Assembly: GCA_011800805.1 (NCBI GenBank)
Contig: MPNW01000080.1
Span: 26,460-90,459 of the forward strand
Length of the DNA: 64,000 bases
Origin: Hirudo medicinalis
Lineage: Eukaryota > Annelida > Clitellata > Hirudinida > Hirudinidae
Direction of reading: 5' to 3'
Program-made: the position numbers and the translations under genes
The notes under the pieces: generated by a model
Told to the model about the DNA's origin: nothing
The model's input: the letters and a program-made list of their open reading frames with translations, nothing else
Databases searched by the model: none
In this document: one piece after another, positions 13,901-27,356 of the stretch
Position numbering within the stretch: the stretch's first letter is position 1
Layout of the letters: each line of letters starts with the position of its first letter

Positions 13901-15106
13901 TACAACCAATTTGAATCCCATACTGCTGATAATGAGCAGCCTTAATGGACTCATTCAGGGAGGGAGAGTGTTTGACATCAGATCTTTTGTTTCATTTCGA
14001 AAGCAGTGTTAGGAAAGCACTTTTGTTAGGAATCTGCAAGTTGTGGAGGTTAAAAACATGAATTTGAAGATTAGAATGTTGGGCTGCCTCCAGTATTCCT
14101 TGTGCTTGGAATAGTAGAAATTTTAAACTTTTTTTTTGGACTATTAAAACCTTTCCAAATGGGTACCAATCATTGACGAGATGCAAAACTCAATTAATTC
14201 TTTGAGATTTTTCCTTTTTGTAAAATATTGAATTTCAATGGATTGTTGGCACGTGGTGCTGGTGAATTGTTGGTAGTGGTGTCGATTAGAACCGATTTGT
14301 GATTGAAAAAGTTATGAAATAGAAGTGAATTGATGATGTGTCGAATGCAAACATGTGCCTCTTGATTGAATTATTCCAAACCTTGGCCTGTTAACACTCA
14401 ATGATTCCACGTTGATTCCACGTTGATTTCCGATCCAGATCAGTCCTGGAAGCACCTGGCTTGATGCTTAAGTTTTCTGACTGCAGAAATTCACGAGCCT
14501 GCAGATTATTCGTGAGGTTCTAATCCGGGATGTTTTGACAAAAATATGATAATACTTCTACTGTGCTTGTTCTTTGAAGGTATTTGAGGGAACATTGTTG
14601 TGCTTGTTGTTTTAAAGTTATCATTTTGATTTCTTTTTGCACCATCTCTCATTTGCGGTGCTCAAAAGTATATCCAGTCTCTTGGCATCGTGCAAAAGTT
14701 ATAACCTTTTCTCCTTACCATGGTCACTCATCCAGTGATCATTCCATTCTTGAACTCACCCACCCAAGCCTCCATCCATCCATCACTCTAGATGCCCAAT
14801 CATCTATCCACTCATCCACCCATCTTTCCGAATGTCTAATCATCCATCCATCCGTTCATCCATCTGTATAACATATGTTTGCAATTCGTCTTGCACAGTC
14901 ACCCAGCATTCTTTTGGAATTGGCACTTCCAAATATCAAATGGCATATACTCAAATATCTTTGAAGAACACTTCTGAGTTACAAATTGAACAGCTCCAGC
15001 TCTGCAACTCAGTGATGCATGGCAACACATTTTCATGACGTTCGAATATACTTTGTATACTTGGTATTTATAAAAAAATAATTGCTTATTATTATTATTA
15101 TTATTG

Positions 15107-15143
<37 letters not shown>

Positions 15144-18100
15144 CATTATTATTATTATTATTATTGTTGTTGTTGTTATTATTATTATTATTATTATTAT
15201 CATCATCATCATCATCATTATTAGTATTGTTATTATTATTGTCATTAATACACTCCACCATTCCCAATTTACTCATGTCATCAGTTGGGTAGCAAATGGT
15301 AGCACCATCGTCATCATCATTGTTGTCACCAGTGGATGCTATTTTAATCATAATTATAATCTTGATACGACACAATACAAGTTGATCCACATTAAGGATT
15401 CTTCATGTCATGTTTAATGAAAGGTTTTCGGGCATTAATTATTGAGAATTGTTGCTATTTCCAATTCTTGCTTGGTAATCGTGCACGACTCTTGTTGTGC
15501 TCGTTCGCTTCACTTGTTTATGGTATCACCAGTATTAATGATAACCATCACCAATGTTATCACCAGTATTAATGATAACCATCACCAATGTTATCACCAG
15601 TATTATTAACAACAGCATTTTTACTTAATTTATGATTATAATCAATATTGATGAATATTGCTTTCATAACAATTACAATAAAGCAAAGGTTTGAATACAT
15701 CTGATGATGATGATGATGATGGTGATGATGACGATGACGACGACTATGACGATGATGACGACGACGACGACGATCCTGTTTCTTGTTTTTGTAGTTGATG
15801 AATTATGTCTGATTTTTGAGATAAAATTTTATTGTAGTGAAAGCATATCCTGTCACAATGTTGCTAATTCTGGTGATGTCAATGACTATGTCGATGATGA
15901 TTGTGTCGATGATAATGATGATTAGATGTTATTCATTGCTGACTAAGGACTTTGGAGAATTGGAGATGGAGAGAGCAACGACATATATGTGTAAAAATGG
16001 AGCTGAATCATCATAACATAATGTTTTGTAGCTATCAAATTTTACTTTCATTTTTAGCTACATTTATTTTAATTATAATTAATTATTTAATAGTGCCATC
16101 TAAGCTACATTTGATATTTATTAAATACTAGTGTACCCGGCCATGCTTTGCTGTGATTCAGTCTGGTTAAATGGAAAAGAAAGAAAAGAGAAAGCTCACT
16201 AATATGTTTAATTTCACAATCAAAACAATCACACTCACAAACATACAAACATTCATTTTTATTTTTATAGATTTGAAATATAAATTAATTTAATTTAATT
16301 TTATTGCTTTTTAAATTGAGAATCTTTCAAGAGCTGGTTATATGGAAAATGCACAAATATGAAGACAAACGTTCATTTTTATTTATACAGATTTATAATA
16401 ATTTCTCTTATAAATTTGACCTTCAGCTGCCTTCCCTGGTTTGAACCCTTCTATTCCCTGTTGGCCGAAGTTTCTGCCCGGCTTTCCCGGCAGGACCAGG
16501 AGGGCGCCTCCATCATGCTCAGCAAACTCCACGAATCCAGTCCCAAGAGTCCTTCTCAAATCATCTGCCTCACCCCACCTACCTGGGATAAGGTGAGAAT
16601 CCAACTTTGCATTTTCATCTGCTTTCTTTTGTTAGCCTTCTTTCCTCATTTATATTGTAAGCTCTGAATTCCATTATTAATCTACTCTTGTTGTTTTTTC
16701 ATCAATTTTTGTTAGCAGCACAGCCTAAATATAAATCTGTTTACCTTAGCCACAATTGGTCGATGTTTATGTTTTCATTTTGCTTAGCGACCAATCAGAC
16801 GAGTGAATGGAGGTAAACAATGACTATCTGGCTTGTGATTGGTGTCTGGTGGAGTCATGTTTTCATCTTCTCAATTCATTTCATCAATCCATGGATATGA
16901 GAATGTGAGAATGTGCACTATGTATATTATGCACATTATTCAAAATTGCTTAATGATATTTTTTAATGTTGATTAAAATAAATATAACAGTAGCCCTGAG
17001 CTTACTGAAAAACTCTTGATGAAGGAATCAACAATGATAACGTCATCATCATCATCATCATCTTTTTTGTTAACGTAATCTTTGTCATTGATTTTGCCTA
17101 CAAATTGACAATGAATATGCAGCATGTACGAGTGTGCAGTCCGTACTGAATGTACATCGGTCATACTTAAACTTTCAAAAGTTACCCAAAAACTATACAA
17201 TTAAACTTGAATCATTACTTGATTTATTGAATTATTTGGAAATTTCTTTGCAGAGATTCAACTTTGTTTGTCCAATTTTACCTAGTCTTCCTTCCATACC
17301 GCAGAATGTGAGTTTTGGTGGATGATCTCGGAACGAGATGATTATAATATTACAATTGCTAATTAATTATTCAAAGTGTCGTCGATTCGCACGATTATTA
17401 ACCTGTAGTTAGCATATTGTCGACTGTAATCACAATACTTTCATCATCATCATCACCACCACCATCGGTGTCATCGTCACCACCACCACCATCGATGTCA
17501 TCATCATCACCACCACCATCAGTGTCATCATCACCACCACCATCATCACCGCCACCACCATCGATGTCATCATCACCACCACCATCGGTGTCATCATCAT
17601 AATGGACGTGGTCGTCCTCGTTATCAGCTTTGTTATTTGAATGGTGATTCGTGGTGTCCAAGCATTGCTTTGTGATTCCACTTTGTGATTCTTGATTGAA
17701 GCCTGAAAACATGAGACATAAATTTAGGATGACCTCCGATGGTATCGGAGGTATCGATGGTATCGGAGGTATCGATGGATTATTGGAGGTATCGATGGTA
17801 TCGGAGGTATCGATGGATTATCGGAGGTATCGATGGTATCAACACCACCCTTGTATTCCTGGTGGTCCTGTCAGGATTGGGATGCAGATCGGGATAAACG
17901 GTCATGGGATTTTGCTTGATTTTTTGGGATTTTTAGATTTTTACCATAATCTTTATTTTCAAAGTTTTTAGTTGGCAACATAAGGCAAAATATTTAGTTT
18001 TCTTTGAAAGGTTTGTATTTCTCAAATTTACATAAACATTTTAGTCAGAAATTCTTTGTTAAAACACATCACATATATTTAGCATACCATCAACTATCCC

Positions 18101-18958
18101 AAACATTTGCTAGCCATCTTGCTGTGACATTCAGCTTCAATCTTGTCCAAAAGCTTACCCGAAAGGTTTTCTGTGAAGAATTGGTTTTCTCCCATTTGGT
18201 CCATTAATCTCAGGACGAGTGGCTTCTGTAGCTGCTCTGAAGAAAGGATCATCAGCCAAACGATTCTTATAGAAAAACTTTGCCCAGACTTCTTGCAGCT
18301 TAATTCTCTCTTTTTCAGTGGTCTTGCAAACAAAGTTTTCCATGCTGAAGGATGGAGTAGATGTTGAAGAATGACGTTTCTTCAGACTTGCCACCAGCAT
18401 CAGTACCACTGCTGCAAGTTGATGGAATAGAACCAACAAAATGATGGTCGATTGGCAAAAACGGACTTGTCGACTCTGATCTCTGATCAGCCTCTGCTGA
18501 CAGAATCTGGTCTTGATGATGTTCCAGCCACTTCATCAAAATCTGGCTGTTGCTGATGCTGCTCGTTTCCTTCTTCTTGTTTATCACAGTCATCATTGAT
18601 TGGAATCATTGGAATTCCAGAACTGATTGAGAACAAGTTGTTGCAGAACATGATGGTTGTATCGGTATTGATTGTGCAATGAAAATGTACCGACACGACC
18701 GTGTTAGCATGCGTGTTGCATCCATCACTGCTCATTCTCTTGCTGTTGTTGTGGTACTGCACAGTAATTATGAGGCTCGTTCATTCTTAAGTACAACCCT
18801 GTACTGTAAGATGTTGTTGTGGTGTTGTTGGCCATCAACTTGACAATGCATAAACTGTTTATGGAGCGTTTAAAATCTCGTTCGTTCAAACGACATGAAT
18901 ATATCACAAGATGCTCTTGTAGAATGATTCAGATTGGGTAAGGTGAATTGCTTTGCAT

Positions 18959-18989
<31 letters not shown>

Positions 18990-19290
18990 AGCTGTTGATG
19001 ATGATTATGATGACATCCATGGTGATTTTCCTTTCAGAAAAACTTCTCAGAACTCTTCAGATCCTTCCGGGTGGGCAACTTGATGGTATTATTTTCGAGG
19101 TTGGTTGGTCAGCTAAATGATGATCTTCATGATGATTTTGGTTATGATGGTGATGATTAGAGATATGATGATGAAGGTGACTGATGATCAAATCGAGATC
19201 AACGATGTTGTTAGGCATTATGTTGTTATCATCGTTGATGTTATTACAGAGAATAAATTATTTCTGTTGCTGGCTCAACAATCTCCATGA

Positions 19291-19322
<32 letters not shown>

Positions 19323-20586
19323 ATGGTGATGATGATGATGGTGGTGGTGGTGGTGATGATGATGACGACATTGTAACATAACAATGATTGTGATGAAGAT
19401 TAAAGTAACATGGAGGTGTTAATGCCGTAATGGCACGGTATCGAGTTAACGTCACAGGTAACTCATCACGTCGACTTGTTCTTGTTGCAGCATCCTCTTT
19501 GAACGTCGCATCCTCATGTTTGGATCGTCCGTAGAGAGACTGACTTCCTGCATACATGGACTCAACCAACTCATCTATCCCATGTGCTGGTTGGTTGTTG
19601 TTGTTGTTACCATTATTGTTGTTGCTGTTGTTATTGGTCTCGCTATTATTATTGTTGCTGTTGTTGTTATTAATTGATAATCCTTCTGGCTTTGGTAAAT
19701 GTTGAGTTGCGAGCACGATCGTGCCCTCAGTGATTCGAGCACCTTATTGTTCTTGCTGCTGTCATCGTCATTAATGTCATCATCGTCATCATTGTCATCA
19801 TCACCACCATCGTCGTCATCGTTGTCGGCATCATTGTTGTCAAATCCTTTTTCCGTTTGTTGATGAACACAGTGGAATAACGGTCACGGTCACGAAAGCA
19901 CTGCCAGGAAGCACAACGCAGCACTTTACAGAACAACAAATGTTTCATTTACTCCAACACAAATATTTATATATATAATTATATATTATAATATATTAAT
20001 AATATTTTTGCAGACCACCATGTGTCAAAAAACATTAAACATGGCCAAATGCTTATTTTAAACTAATGAGCTTTTTCTGACTATTCACCATTTAATAATA
20101 ATGATGGTGATGGTGGAGGTAGAGGTGGTGGTGATGGTGATGATAATGATAATAATATTAATAACAATTTAAGTCATATTTGTAGTATTAATTTGAAAAG
20201 TAAGCATGAGCAAGTGCTGAGGTAGCAGCAATTACTTGAATTAGTGAATTAGTTTGCCACCAGTTTTTTAGGAATCCTTGCAGGGAGAGAATCATGCCTT
20301 GTTAAATAGGCTGCCAACTCAGCACTCACCTGCTGGGCTTGATGATGATGACATGTGAAATAATTGATGATGATGATGATGATGATGATGGCGATGAGAC
20401 GAAACAATTTATGATGATGGATATATAAATCAAAACATCCAAACCTCAATCACTTGTTTCTAACAAGTCCATCACTTGAACACTGGCAGACACATCCACA
20501 CTGGCAATCAATTTTCTGCTGCACATTTGTCAATTGCATCACCATCACCTTTGTCTTCATCGTCGTCGTCGTCGTCATCATTATTG

Positions 20587-20620
<34 letters not shown>

Positions 20621-23600
20621 TGATATCAGTACAACCACTACAAAGGCATGGTTGATTTCCATCTTTTCATGCTCCACTTCTTCTCATCTCGAAGACAATT
20701 TTGTCACCGAAGTAAAACCCCGTTTGTTGAAATACGCAAAGAAATATGTGGAATTAATTAATCTTTTTAAACAACAGATAACCATTTGTCAATAAATATT
20801 GGTTGTGCAAATGATAACTGCAAGGCTGCATAAAGTTGCACGATGCCGAATGGTTAGGCCGCCGACATAATATCCTCGAGTACTCGAAATGATGAAGCCA
20901 CTGTTTAAAATCTAATTAATCGATTAATTAATCGATTCATTCATTGCTTCGTTAATTGATCGTGGACGCCTAAAATACGATCAATTAATTCTAACCACCC
21001 GAACAGGCAGCACCTGTTCATCCCGATACTCCCTCCATCCCTCCTCGACTACTGCAGGTAGGTCGATGTCGTTGTTGTGGTTGTTAACAAATAGTGATTA
21101 GTGCACTAAGACATTTTAGACGAGAACAACTGAGATGACTGAGCATCGAAACAACTGTAATTTACTAGCATTGTCGGCATGCATTATTACATTGTCGACA
21201 TGCATTATTACATTGTCGACATGCATTATTACATTGTCGACATGCATTATTACATTGTCGACATGCATTATTACATTGTCGACATGCATTATTACATTGT
21301 CGACATGCATTATTACATTGTCAACATGCATTATTACATTGTCGACATGCATTATTACATCGTCATTTCGTTTTCCAATTAACCGTTTAACTATTTTATC
21401 TGCCATTTTATTTCGTTTCAAAAGAAATGCTTTTTGACTCCCGCAGTGCACCCATGCCGTACATCATAGGTCTCCACTCGTCCACCATGACGGTTGTTTT
21501 TCAGTTCATTTCTTAACTTATCTTTGAGCAATTGAATAATTCTATTTAGTAAGTAATTTATAATTAATATTACAATTAATATTAGAAATATTCTTTTAAG
21601 TAGTTTAAGATTAATGTGTCTCACGGGGATTTAAGGAATTATTCCCACTGCTGCCTCAGTTGGCCTTCAACAACCAACTCCACTTAATGTGCAATCTTTC
21701 TTTCTCATTTTCTGCTCAGAGACTTTTCAAGCAACACAAGTGGATTTCATTTTCATAATAGTAATAATAATAATAATAATAATAACAACAATAATAATAA
21801 TACTAATAGTAATAGTTAATTTATAATGCACCATTTGCATAGCATCAGAAGTGCCAAAAATGGTGGCTTCACATCGTGCTTCTGCATTTTCAAAGGAGCT
21901 TTAAATGAATTTTTAAAAAGGCATTCGGCCTATTTTGATTTTTCAAACCTCTTCAAAAGGAAAACCTCACTTCCAGTTTCTGCATCTTTGATGACCGCTC
22001 GTGCAAACGAGCATAAGTTTGTAAATCTCGGATTCCCGAGTTCAAATATGCGAAGCCCTTAAGACTTCTTAATTTGTGCTTAACTATGCTTTTGGAATGT
22101 ATTAACTATTGCTCTTGTATTGAGTTTTCTAAGGATTAACGACGCACTTTGATAACCGAGCACGCAACCTGCAACTGAGCCGATCGAATTTCGCCCTAAA
22201 ATTGTCATCGAGTTTTGGCTTCCAATAAAACGGCCGGCGTCGATGACGACGATCGCCACCCGTAGATCATTACCACAACTAATAGTTGCCATGGCAATCC
22301 TTCCAGAGGTTGCACAAGATTGAATACTGCGACGCGGTCCTGGTCGACCTGGACGAGAACAAGGTGCACTCGGAACACGCGGATCTCCCCGCCATTCCCC
22401 GCGACGTGGTGGGTGGCTTTTGTTCATGTTAATTAATGCACATAATCGGGCTGTTTAATGCATGCTATTCAATTATTATCCCCATAAATTATTGCCGCTG
22501 CATTCCTAATGAGGTCGTCCACATTTATCTCATTTATGGGCGATGCATCAAAATGCCACGCAACGAGTTAAATTCATCGTCACATTGTCACATCGAGCTC
22601 TCCCCAGTCGTCAGTTCGGTGCTAATTTGTTACCCGAAGTGAACAAAATAATCGTTCGATGCAGTCGTCGACCATTAATTCCATTAACAACGGCAACTTC
22701 ACCTACATTCACGATCACTTTAATGATTTCTTTCAACCGGCTATAATAATGTAACTCAGGTTTCCACCTTGAAGAAGCAGTTGAAGCTTCAGAAAGCCCA
22801 CATGGAGAAGGGTAGCATTATTGGCGACGGGGTATCTAAGGCCTTCTTAGCAGCCATGGTGTCCCTCATAGGGGGCTACAGGAATGCCATGAGGTTCCAC
22901 GACGGGGCGGATATAACCTTCGACCCCGACATCTTCGTGACGGGGTCGAGCATTTCCAGGGATCCTTCCTCGCACGTGGAGTACAGGAGGTTCTTTGAAA
23001 TGGTCCTCCACATGCAGTCCTTCCAACAGTTCATCAGCGATCGTCTCGACATCATGAATGCCGGAAAAGGTGGGTTCGAGGTTGAGTTTCCCATTGGTTG
23101 TGTATTATTAAGTGTTTATGATTATTTGTGCGTGGTTATTTTTATGTTATTTGAACAAGAATCAATTACGAGATTTCACAAAATGTTGTTTCTAAGTTGG
23201 TGACAATAAACACATTGCTGCTCAAATTTGACAAAGGATTCCAAGATGCCTTCGACGCAGCAGTGACGAGCATGTCGGGCGACGAGGACAGGTGGAAAAC
23301 ACATTCCAGGTACAAAGACTGGTTGACACACATGAAGGTGAGTTGCAACCTACCACTTTTATGCCAAACACCTTTAAAAACCATGTTGTTGTGACACTGC
23401 AATTAAATTCATACTCTGCAATCTGGTGCAGTGCAACAGCTTGTGTTTGGAACTTAATGATATGAATGTAAAAGTGAATGCTCACTGAGTTTTTGGTGCT
23501 CGTTCACTCCCGGCCGCGTGGTCGCTCTTGCATAAATTATGTTAATTTAATGCTGAACTTCGATTGTTTCAATAATAAGACCTCACATATTTTTGTCACA

Positions 23601-23821
23601 ATAATTAGTCAGTATTTCCTTCATCTAATTAACCTTAACAATGTTTAAAATTCACCTGTCAGAAACAAGGCAAGATGCTGAAGAGGGAAAGCAAAGACAA
23701 GTGGACTGTTTTTGCTTCGAAGGTTTGAAAGAAAACATTGAGATCTGATTGCAATTAAATCTTAAACACTTAAATCAAATCTGTTTGGAATTGCAAGATG
23801 GTGATGATGATGATGATGATG

Positions 23822-23862
<41 letters not shown>

Positions 23863-26800
23863 TATCATTGTTATTATTATTATTAATGATCGGCAATGAA
23901 CCGATGACGCCGAACGGTTTGCGTTCCTATGTGCAATGGTCGCAATGCGTCGCGTTCGAATCCTGCCTCGAGCGCCATTGGGAAGGAGCGCCATACAAAT
24001 GGTTGACAAGAAGCTCCTCCGCAAGTGGTGCCGTACGAATGAACTGCATTTACATTTACACTATTATTATTGTCATTATTTTCGTTCAAAGGTAAAAAGC
24101 AAAAGCAAGAAAACATGGAAGGAGATGAAATCCCGGCTGGACGACAAAAAGGTATTTTCGAATTCCAACGATTGTTCTTAAATTTGTTTGCAACGGAAGC
24201 ACGCGATAAGTTCGCAAAGTGAAGTGCACGGACGACGAGCGGAGACAAATCGAAGGCCGTGAACTTCGGACGAGAGCTAATTTGGCATTAAACTCGACCG
24301 AACATCTCCTCCTATTGCCGTAATTATGTCGCGAGTCGATCGCAAGGACCGGAAGTCGACTTGGCATTCGTCGAATTAGAAAAAAACTTTTACGTTCATT
24401 TGTCGTGAGCTCCGTGAAAATGGAGTCGAGGTCGTGATTTGATGTTTTTCCCTAAGGACGAGTCCCACGTCAAGTCGTCGAAGCACTTCGCTCGCCAGTA
24501 CAAGGTTCCTTTTCGTTTCTTTTCAGTCGCTTTACGTCTATTTAATTATTCGTGTTAATTTATTTTTACATTCATTCTGCCTAATTATTAATAGTGACTA
24601 ATTATTATTCATTCTGCCTAAAGTTATTCATTACCTATTACTTATAACATTACTATTGTTATTTTTTTTATTATTTGACAAAGGATAACTTGGATTTGTG
24701 TTGAAGTTTAGTTATAAGTCTCTTTCCATCCGCTGGTTTTCCGAACGAAAGTTGTTTGGAAGTCGTTCCACTAATTAGTTTAAATTTATTTTCCACCACA
24801 CATTGTGTTGCATAGTCAAAGTAGGGAGCCATTTTGTCCCCTACCTCGTCCTCGTTCACTCATTCCATACTTTGAAACGTCCTCAGCCCCCTCGTCCGCC
24901 GCCACCCATAATTCCAAAGGATCTTAGAACGGTCACTCTGCTCAGGTCGGGCATGATGAGGCGCAGCTCTCTCGAAAGGTGATTTCATTGTTTAATAATT
25001 ATTTAAATGAATTGGAAGGATTCCCTTACGATTTGCAAACGATCAATGAATTAGCCCATAAGTTAATGATTTGTTAGATTTTTTGCATGTTTGAGCCACA
25101 TTGAGCTTGTTTTAAATTCACTTTATCAATGGCCAGTCAGTTTAATGCAGCGATTTGCATTTTCCTGCAAACACGACAATTCGTGAATATTATATTCTCT
25201 TTTTCAATCAGCATTTCAACCAACTAAATGGTGTTTGTCTCTGAACTTTCAAGAATGTTCTCCATCATTTTGTTTCATTTTTGAATTTTCAGGACGCAGC
25301 GCTACAACCTGCTCGACGTAGACGGCTTAGACTCTAAAGCCTCCTCTATTATCAACGACAGTGACGACAATCTGAACCACTTGAAGAGAGTGGACACCAA
25401 CCTGAGCAACGACCCCGATCTTCTGTCCTGGATGGGGAGACCGAGGTATGAAATACTCTCCGACATGTACTGGATCAAAAAGTCCTATAGCATCGAAGGA
25501 ATCTATAATGCCAGAGAAAATGAGGACCTTGCTCAGTCAGCCTTAGATACAAGCTTAAGCTCAACTGGAAAGGATTCTCTTGCAAAGAGTTACAGTTCAG
25601 CCAACATGATGGTTTGTTCCAGGAATTTATGGAAAACTAGTCTGTGATCATTTTATAGCCATAATTAGCATCACATCTTGAAGTTGACATCAGATTCTTC
25701 CAAATCAAAATGACAGTACTTAACTAAGTAAACTTGAATTTTAAAAATAAAATACAAAAGTGGTCTTTATTAGTTGTTTAAATGGTTTGCATGTATTTGC
25801 ATGTCCTTTAGGTGAAAAGGCTCGAGAGTCTTGATGTCTCCAGCGTCGGGTCGAGCAGCACGGACGTTCCGGGTAGGGAAGGGTTGACGAGCGACGGACG
25901 AAACGAACTTACGAACGACCCCAGCTATATGTCCTCTTCATTGAGTTATGCCTTTAGAGATACCTCGACAAACAACAGCAACCGAAGTCCTCCAAAGCTG
26001 AACGGAGACAACTGTCAGGATCTTATGGATTTTGGCAGCAGCAACAGCAGCATTGAATTTGATCCATTGAAACAGAAAGTGGCTGACATGTCCTTCATCG
26101 ATCAGAAGCCTACACCCCTCCCACGCAGCAAAAGTAAGAATCTAAATCTGGATTTGAACAGCCTGAGTACTGTCTCAGTTGGTTCAGGGAAACTGAGCTC
26201 GAGTCGAGACCAAGACCTGTCGGTCATTCCTCCTCCTCTACCTCTTCCTAGGAAAAGAGATGCAGCATCGATACAGTATTATCACCATAGGAAACAAACT
26301 TTGAACCTCGATCCTCAGAAATCGCTCAAGGACGATCAAGGAGGTTTGGACTCGGAAAATTCTTTAAAAGATAATATTTCAAACTCTAATGCCGAAGCAT
26401 CCAAGCATCTCGACGACGATGGACAGTCTCTCGCCACCAACACGAAGTTGGCACGTTCTTTATTCCTACAATCAGACTGCAACATTCCAATGTCCAATTT
26501 AGGTTTAGAATCTTTTGACCCCTTAGCATCGGGACAATTGGTTATAGATTGTCCAAAGAGCATGTCCACACCCACAAATCCTCAAAAGTCTGATGAGGAA
26601 CTGCTGAAAGATTGGGACCTTCTCGACATCACCAAGGGTGTGACGGGCTTGTCGTTCGGTTCGGCACCCGACGCACTCCGACGCCACGAAGTTTTAAAGA
26701 TTCCAACTCCCAACTATGTAGGATTCTACCCGAACCAAATGAACTTTGCAGCACGTCACCAAAATCTCTTGCAATCTGCTCCTTCCATTGTGATGGCCAA

Positions 26801-26987
26801 CAATCCCAATTTCAAGGCACACGTTATTTCTGGGCATTGTAAGCATCCGACTGCTGTTTCGAGAGCCAACAAATCATCGACTCTGCCTCCTTGGACGGCC
26901 TCCAACGTCCCGCGCAACACCCGCACGGGTAGCGCGAACACCAATCGGACGACCGGGTCCGATAGACTTTGGGAAACGTTCGAATGA
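10924..26987 (+). CDS. DENND1: DENND1/connecdenn Rab35 guanine-exchange factor
   Basis: DENN-domain protein; the family activates Rab35 on clathrin-coated and early endosomal membranes. Coding starts at ATG 10950 (MGSRLK, matching the MGSRIK start of vertebrate DENND1A). Coding exons: 10950-10966, 11222-11333, 11990-12045, 13502-13615, 16427-16592, 17254-17307, 19038-19099, 19491-19589, 21007-21057, 21447-21492, 22307-22408, 22760-23069, 23237-23337, 23663-23722, 24092-24151, 24457-24504, 24887-24978, 25293-25611, 25812-26987. They sum to 3045 nt, exactly 1014 codons plus stop, with every phase compatible. uDENN: KFKFGFCLL and CLPWFEPFY. cDENN: LFERRILMFGSS, CIHG, LIYPMCWQHLFIPILPPSLL, APMPYIIGLH. 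dDENN: GDGVSKAFL, GGYRNAMRF, FISDRLDIMNAG. The tail holds PPRPPPP and two Pro-rich LPR motifs, two FDPL motifs, and the terminal WETFE conserved in the family. Length is close to human DENND1A (1009). Confidence 0.93.
12400..12523 (+). repeat. GTTGTTGTG/GTTGTTGCA minisatellite in DENND1 intron
   Basis: Short tandem units of Gtt-rich sequence with interruptions; open in several frames only because the unit length is a multiple of three. Confidence 0.8.
15085..15245 (+). repeat. (TTA)n array in DENND1 intron
   Basis: Nearly pure TTA with short TTG and ATC interruptions. It lies in the intron between the exons ending 13615 and starting 16427. Confidence 0.9.
15524..15604 (+). repeat. 34-bp tandem repeat, about 2.3 copies
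   Basis: The phrase containing TATCACCAGTATTAATGATA recurs at 34-bp spacing. Intronic. Confidence 0.75.
17440..17600 (+). repeat. CAT/CAC-rich minisatellite in DENND1 intron
   Basis: Imperfect units of CATCACCACCACCATCGGTGT. It follows the exon ending at 17307. Confidence 0.8.
17735..17842 (+). repeat. GGTATCGGAGGTATCGATGG tandem repeat
   Basis: Four to five units built from GGTATCGG and GGTATCGATGG, some with a GATTAT insert. Not protein-like. Confidence 0.8.
18094..18600 (-). mobile_element. Decayed hAT-like transposase fragment in DENND1 intron
   Basis: The reverse strand reads SMENFVCKTTEKERIKLQEV, then a WAKFFYKNRLADDPFFRAAT stretch and RPEINGPNGRKPI. A frameshift near 18165 leads to KLLDKIEAECHSKMASKCLG. 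The aromatic FFY motif followed by PFF and an RP..P.R pattern resembles the start of hAT-superfamily transposases. The frame is broken and no start, catalytic core or terminal repeats were seen, so this is a dead fragment. Assignment is from pattern memory only. Confidence 0.4.
20840..20890 (+). mobile_element. tRNA-like SINE head fragment
   Basis: Contains a box-A-like GCCGAATGGTTAGGC. Resembles the head of the SINE copies at 23898 and 36249 but lacks the conserved centre. Confidence 0.35.
21170..21366 (+). repeat. 21-bp minisatellite, about nine copies
   Basis: Near-identical 21-bp units, each carrying the palindromes ATGCAT and GTCGAC separated by TATTACATT. Lies in the intron between exons ending 21057 and starting 21447. 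Long reading frames across it on both strands are repeat artefacts. Confidence 0.95.
23805..23885 (+). repeat. (ATG)n then (TTA)n array
   Basis: Triplet microsatellite immediately before the SINE copy at 23898. Confidence 0.9.
23898..24064 (+). mobile_element. SINE family A copy, sense
   Basis: A tRNA-like head with box-B-like GTTCGAATCC is followed by a conserved centre, TTGGGAAGGAGCGC plus CATACAAA, and a tail ending CATTTACATTTACA. The copy at 36249-36420 on the other strand shares head, centre and tail in the same order. It sits in the intron just before the exon at 24092. Confidence 0.65.
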
Positions 26988-27254
26988 TCCATTCTCTTTC
27001 GTACCGCAACTCCCTCGAAATGGCACGTAATAACCACAGCAAAAAGAGAGCCGTACATCGGCGTACAGCTAGGACTGAAGTTTATTTTTATTTATTTTGT
27101 TGGTTGTCAGTTTTTTTTTTTTTTGCATAGCAAATGTTTGCATCACTTCCCAAGAGTTTCCCTATTTTAAACCCTGCATAAGGCACTGAGTCTACTTGCA
27201 AGAGCACGACTTTATGAATGTTGGTGTACTCCTGGCTGTTAATGGATCTTGTTT

Positions 27255-27356
27255 AAACTCCTGCTAAGGAATTTTAAAAGAATTTTAAATAACGAAAGTA
27301 GTAAAATGTAAAAAGATAAAAGCTGTGAGCGGTTTGATAAAGCCAGAATTCTATCG
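27255..27356 (+). repeat. 102-bp perfect direct repeat, copy 1
   Basis: Identical to 28242-28343, starting AAACTCCTGCTAAGG and ending GAATTCTATCG. The flanks differ. Confidence 0.95.

Noticed and set aside
14899..15390. Poly-Asn/Ile/Leu frames at 15 kb, 62.6-63.1 kb and elsewhere
   Set aside because: Triplet microsatellites are open in all frames and give homopolymer peptides; not genes.
19258..19716. 152-codon reverse frame rich in Asn and Pro
   Set aside because: Overlaps a DENND1 exon antisense and consists mainly of repeat translation.
21116..21451. Long frames on both strands with repeated HVDNVIM/CIITLST/HYYIVDM units
   Set aside because: They are translations of the 21-bp minisatellite; the same DNA is intron of DENND1.
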